Of a stretch of 6,559 bases of DNA, positions 5,691 to 6,559 are shown in pieces. Both the position numbers and the translations under genes were made by a program. The notes under the pieces were generated by a model that worked only from the letters and a program-made list of their open reading frames with translations, was not told where the DNA came from and ran no database searches. The stretch comes from an uncultured beta proteobacterium (GTDB lineage: Bacteria; Pseudomonadota; Gammaproteobacteria; Burkholderiales; SG8-39), in contig CADEDU010000113.1 in NCBI GenBank assembly GCA_902826155.1, forward strand, positions 11,185-17,743, written 5' to 3'. Numbering within the stretch: position 1 is the stretch's first letter; every line of letters begins with the position of its first letter.

Positions 5691-6533
5691 ATGCGCTTCA
5701 CCGGCTCGGACTCTTACGTCGCCACCGACGATCTGATGCTCGCCGTCAACGCGTCCATCACGTTGGAGCGCCCACTGCTGGTCAAGGGGGAACCCGGCAC
5801 CGGCAAGACCCGGCTGGCGATCGAGGTGGCGCAGGCGCTGGGCGTGCCGCTGCTCGAATGGCACATCAAGTCCACGACGAAAGCGCAGCAGGGCCTGTAC
5901 GAATACGACGCGGTATCACGACTGCGCGATTCGCAGCTGGGCGACCCGCGCGTCCACGACATCGCCAACTACATCGTCAAGGGCATGCTGTGGAACGCAT
6001 TCTCGACGGACCGGCAGGTGGTGCTGCTGATCGACGAGATCGACAAGGCCGACATCGAGTTCCCCAACGATCTGTTGCGCGAACTCGATCGCATGGAGTT
6101 CTACGTCTACGAGACCCGCGAGCTGGTGCAGGCGCGGCATCGCCCGATCGTGTTCATCACCAGCAACAACGAGAAAGACCTCCCCGACGCGTTCCTGCGC
6201 CGCTGCTTCTTCCATTACATCCGGTTCCCCGACAAGGAGACGATGGAGAAGATCGTCGATGTGCACTTCCCCGGCATCAAGAAGACCCTGCTGCGCGAGG
6301 CGCTGGAGGTGTTCTTCGAGGTGCGCGAAGTGCCGGGTCTGAAGAAGAAGCCCTCCACCTCCGAGCTGCTCGACTGGCTCAAGCTGCTGCTGGCCGAAGA
6401 CATCCCGCCCGATGCGCTGCGTTCCAAGGAGCGCAAGACGATCATCCCGCCGCTGCACGGAGCCCTGCTCAAGAACGAGCAGGACGTCCATCTGTTCGAA
6501 CGACTGGTGTTCATGGCCAGGCAGAATCGCTAG
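5691..6533 (+). CDS. MoxR-family AAA+ ATPase (CoxD-like)
   Basis: This 280-residue cytoplasmic AAA+ ATPase has Walker A as GEPGTGKT (33-40), Walker B as VVLLIDEID (110-118), the sensor 1 region FITSNNEKDLPDAF (155-168) with Asn159/Asn160, and arginine-finger candidates Arg170-Arg171 in FLRRCFFHYIRFP. The C-terminal lid contains STSELLDWL (222-230). Length and motifs fit the MoxR branch, whose members act as chaperone-like ATPases in assembling or activating metal or cofactor enzymes together with a VWA-domain partner (for example CoxD with CoxE in CO dehydrogenase maturation). Such a partner would be expected just downstream, outside the window. The gene is divergent from the two cytochromes, with 227 bases between start codons. 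Whether it acts on a complex containing the cytochromes is inference. Start supported by AAGGA and by the -10 box position. Confidence 0.93.
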   Translation: MRFTGSDSYVATDDLMLAVNASITLERPLLVKGEPGTGKTRLAIEVAQALGVPLLEWHIKSTTKAQQGLYEYDAVSRLRDSQLGDPRVHDIANYIVKGMLWNAFSTDRQVVLLIDEIDKADIEFPNDLLRELDRMEFYVYETRELVQARHRPIVFITSNNEKDLPDAFLRRCFFHYIRFPDKETMEKIVDVHFPGIKKTLLREALEVFFEVREVPGLKKKPSTSELLDWLKLLLAEDIPPDALRSKERKTIIPPLHGALLKNEQDVHLFERLVFMARQNR

Positions 6534-6559
6534 CACGCCCCGCACCGCCGTACGGCAAC

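Noticed and set aside
5916..6545. 209-codon minus-strand frame opposite the ATPase gene
   Set aside because: Leu/Gln/Glu-rich translation of the antisense of a well-conserved AAA+ gene; no family resemblance.

Overview
The window is GC-rich DNA, densely coding, with short intergenic gaps. The overall look (GC-biased third positions, a YcxA-like MFS carrier, paired small c-type cytochromes beside a MoxR-type ATPase, TATAAT in an otherwise GC-rich background) suggests a betaproteobacterium, probably of the Burkholderiales or a relative. That placement is inference from gene style. There is no rRNA or other marker here to confirm it.

Six genes are on the minus strand and one is on the plus strand. 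Reading the minus strand from right to left: a GTG-started small cytochrome c (5463-5122), a second small cytochrome c (5076-4732), an MFS carrier (about 4513-3311), a class I methyltransferase with the regulatory domain seen in protein-lysine methyltransferases (3158-1473), an atypical short-chain dehydrogenase (1371-592), and an alpha/beta hydrolase that runs off the left edge (558-1). The plus-strand gene (5691-6533) is a MoxR/CoxD-type AAA+ ATPase, divergent from the cytochromes. The window ends 26 bases after its stop.

Functionally there are three blocks. (1) The two exported monohaem cytochromes form one transcription unit. They resemble each other and together look like the two halves of a cytochrome c4-type protein. 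The divergent ATPase is of the type usually followed by a VWA (CoxE-like) partner, which would lie just outside the window. (2) The MFS carrier and the methyltransferase are separated by a good hairpin terminator and an AT-rich promoter-like patch, so they are probably separate units. (3) The dehydrogenase and hydrolase are 33 bases apart and probably co-transcribed, as a small metabolic pair of unknown substrate.

Regulatory content is concentrated at 5464-5690 (divergent promoters, with a hairpin and direct repeats at the cytochrome start site), 4592-4731 (stem-loop plus repeats), 3210-3310 (terminator and promoter-like patch) and 1372-1472 (CG-rich hairpin). I saw no tRNA, rRNA, CRISPR array, insertion sequence or phage gene. 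The window is mostly ordinary chromosomal content. The points most worth a second look are the dehydrogenase lacking the SDR Tyr/Lys pair, the methyltransferase with an altered SAM motif, and the cytochrome pair/MoxR arrangement.
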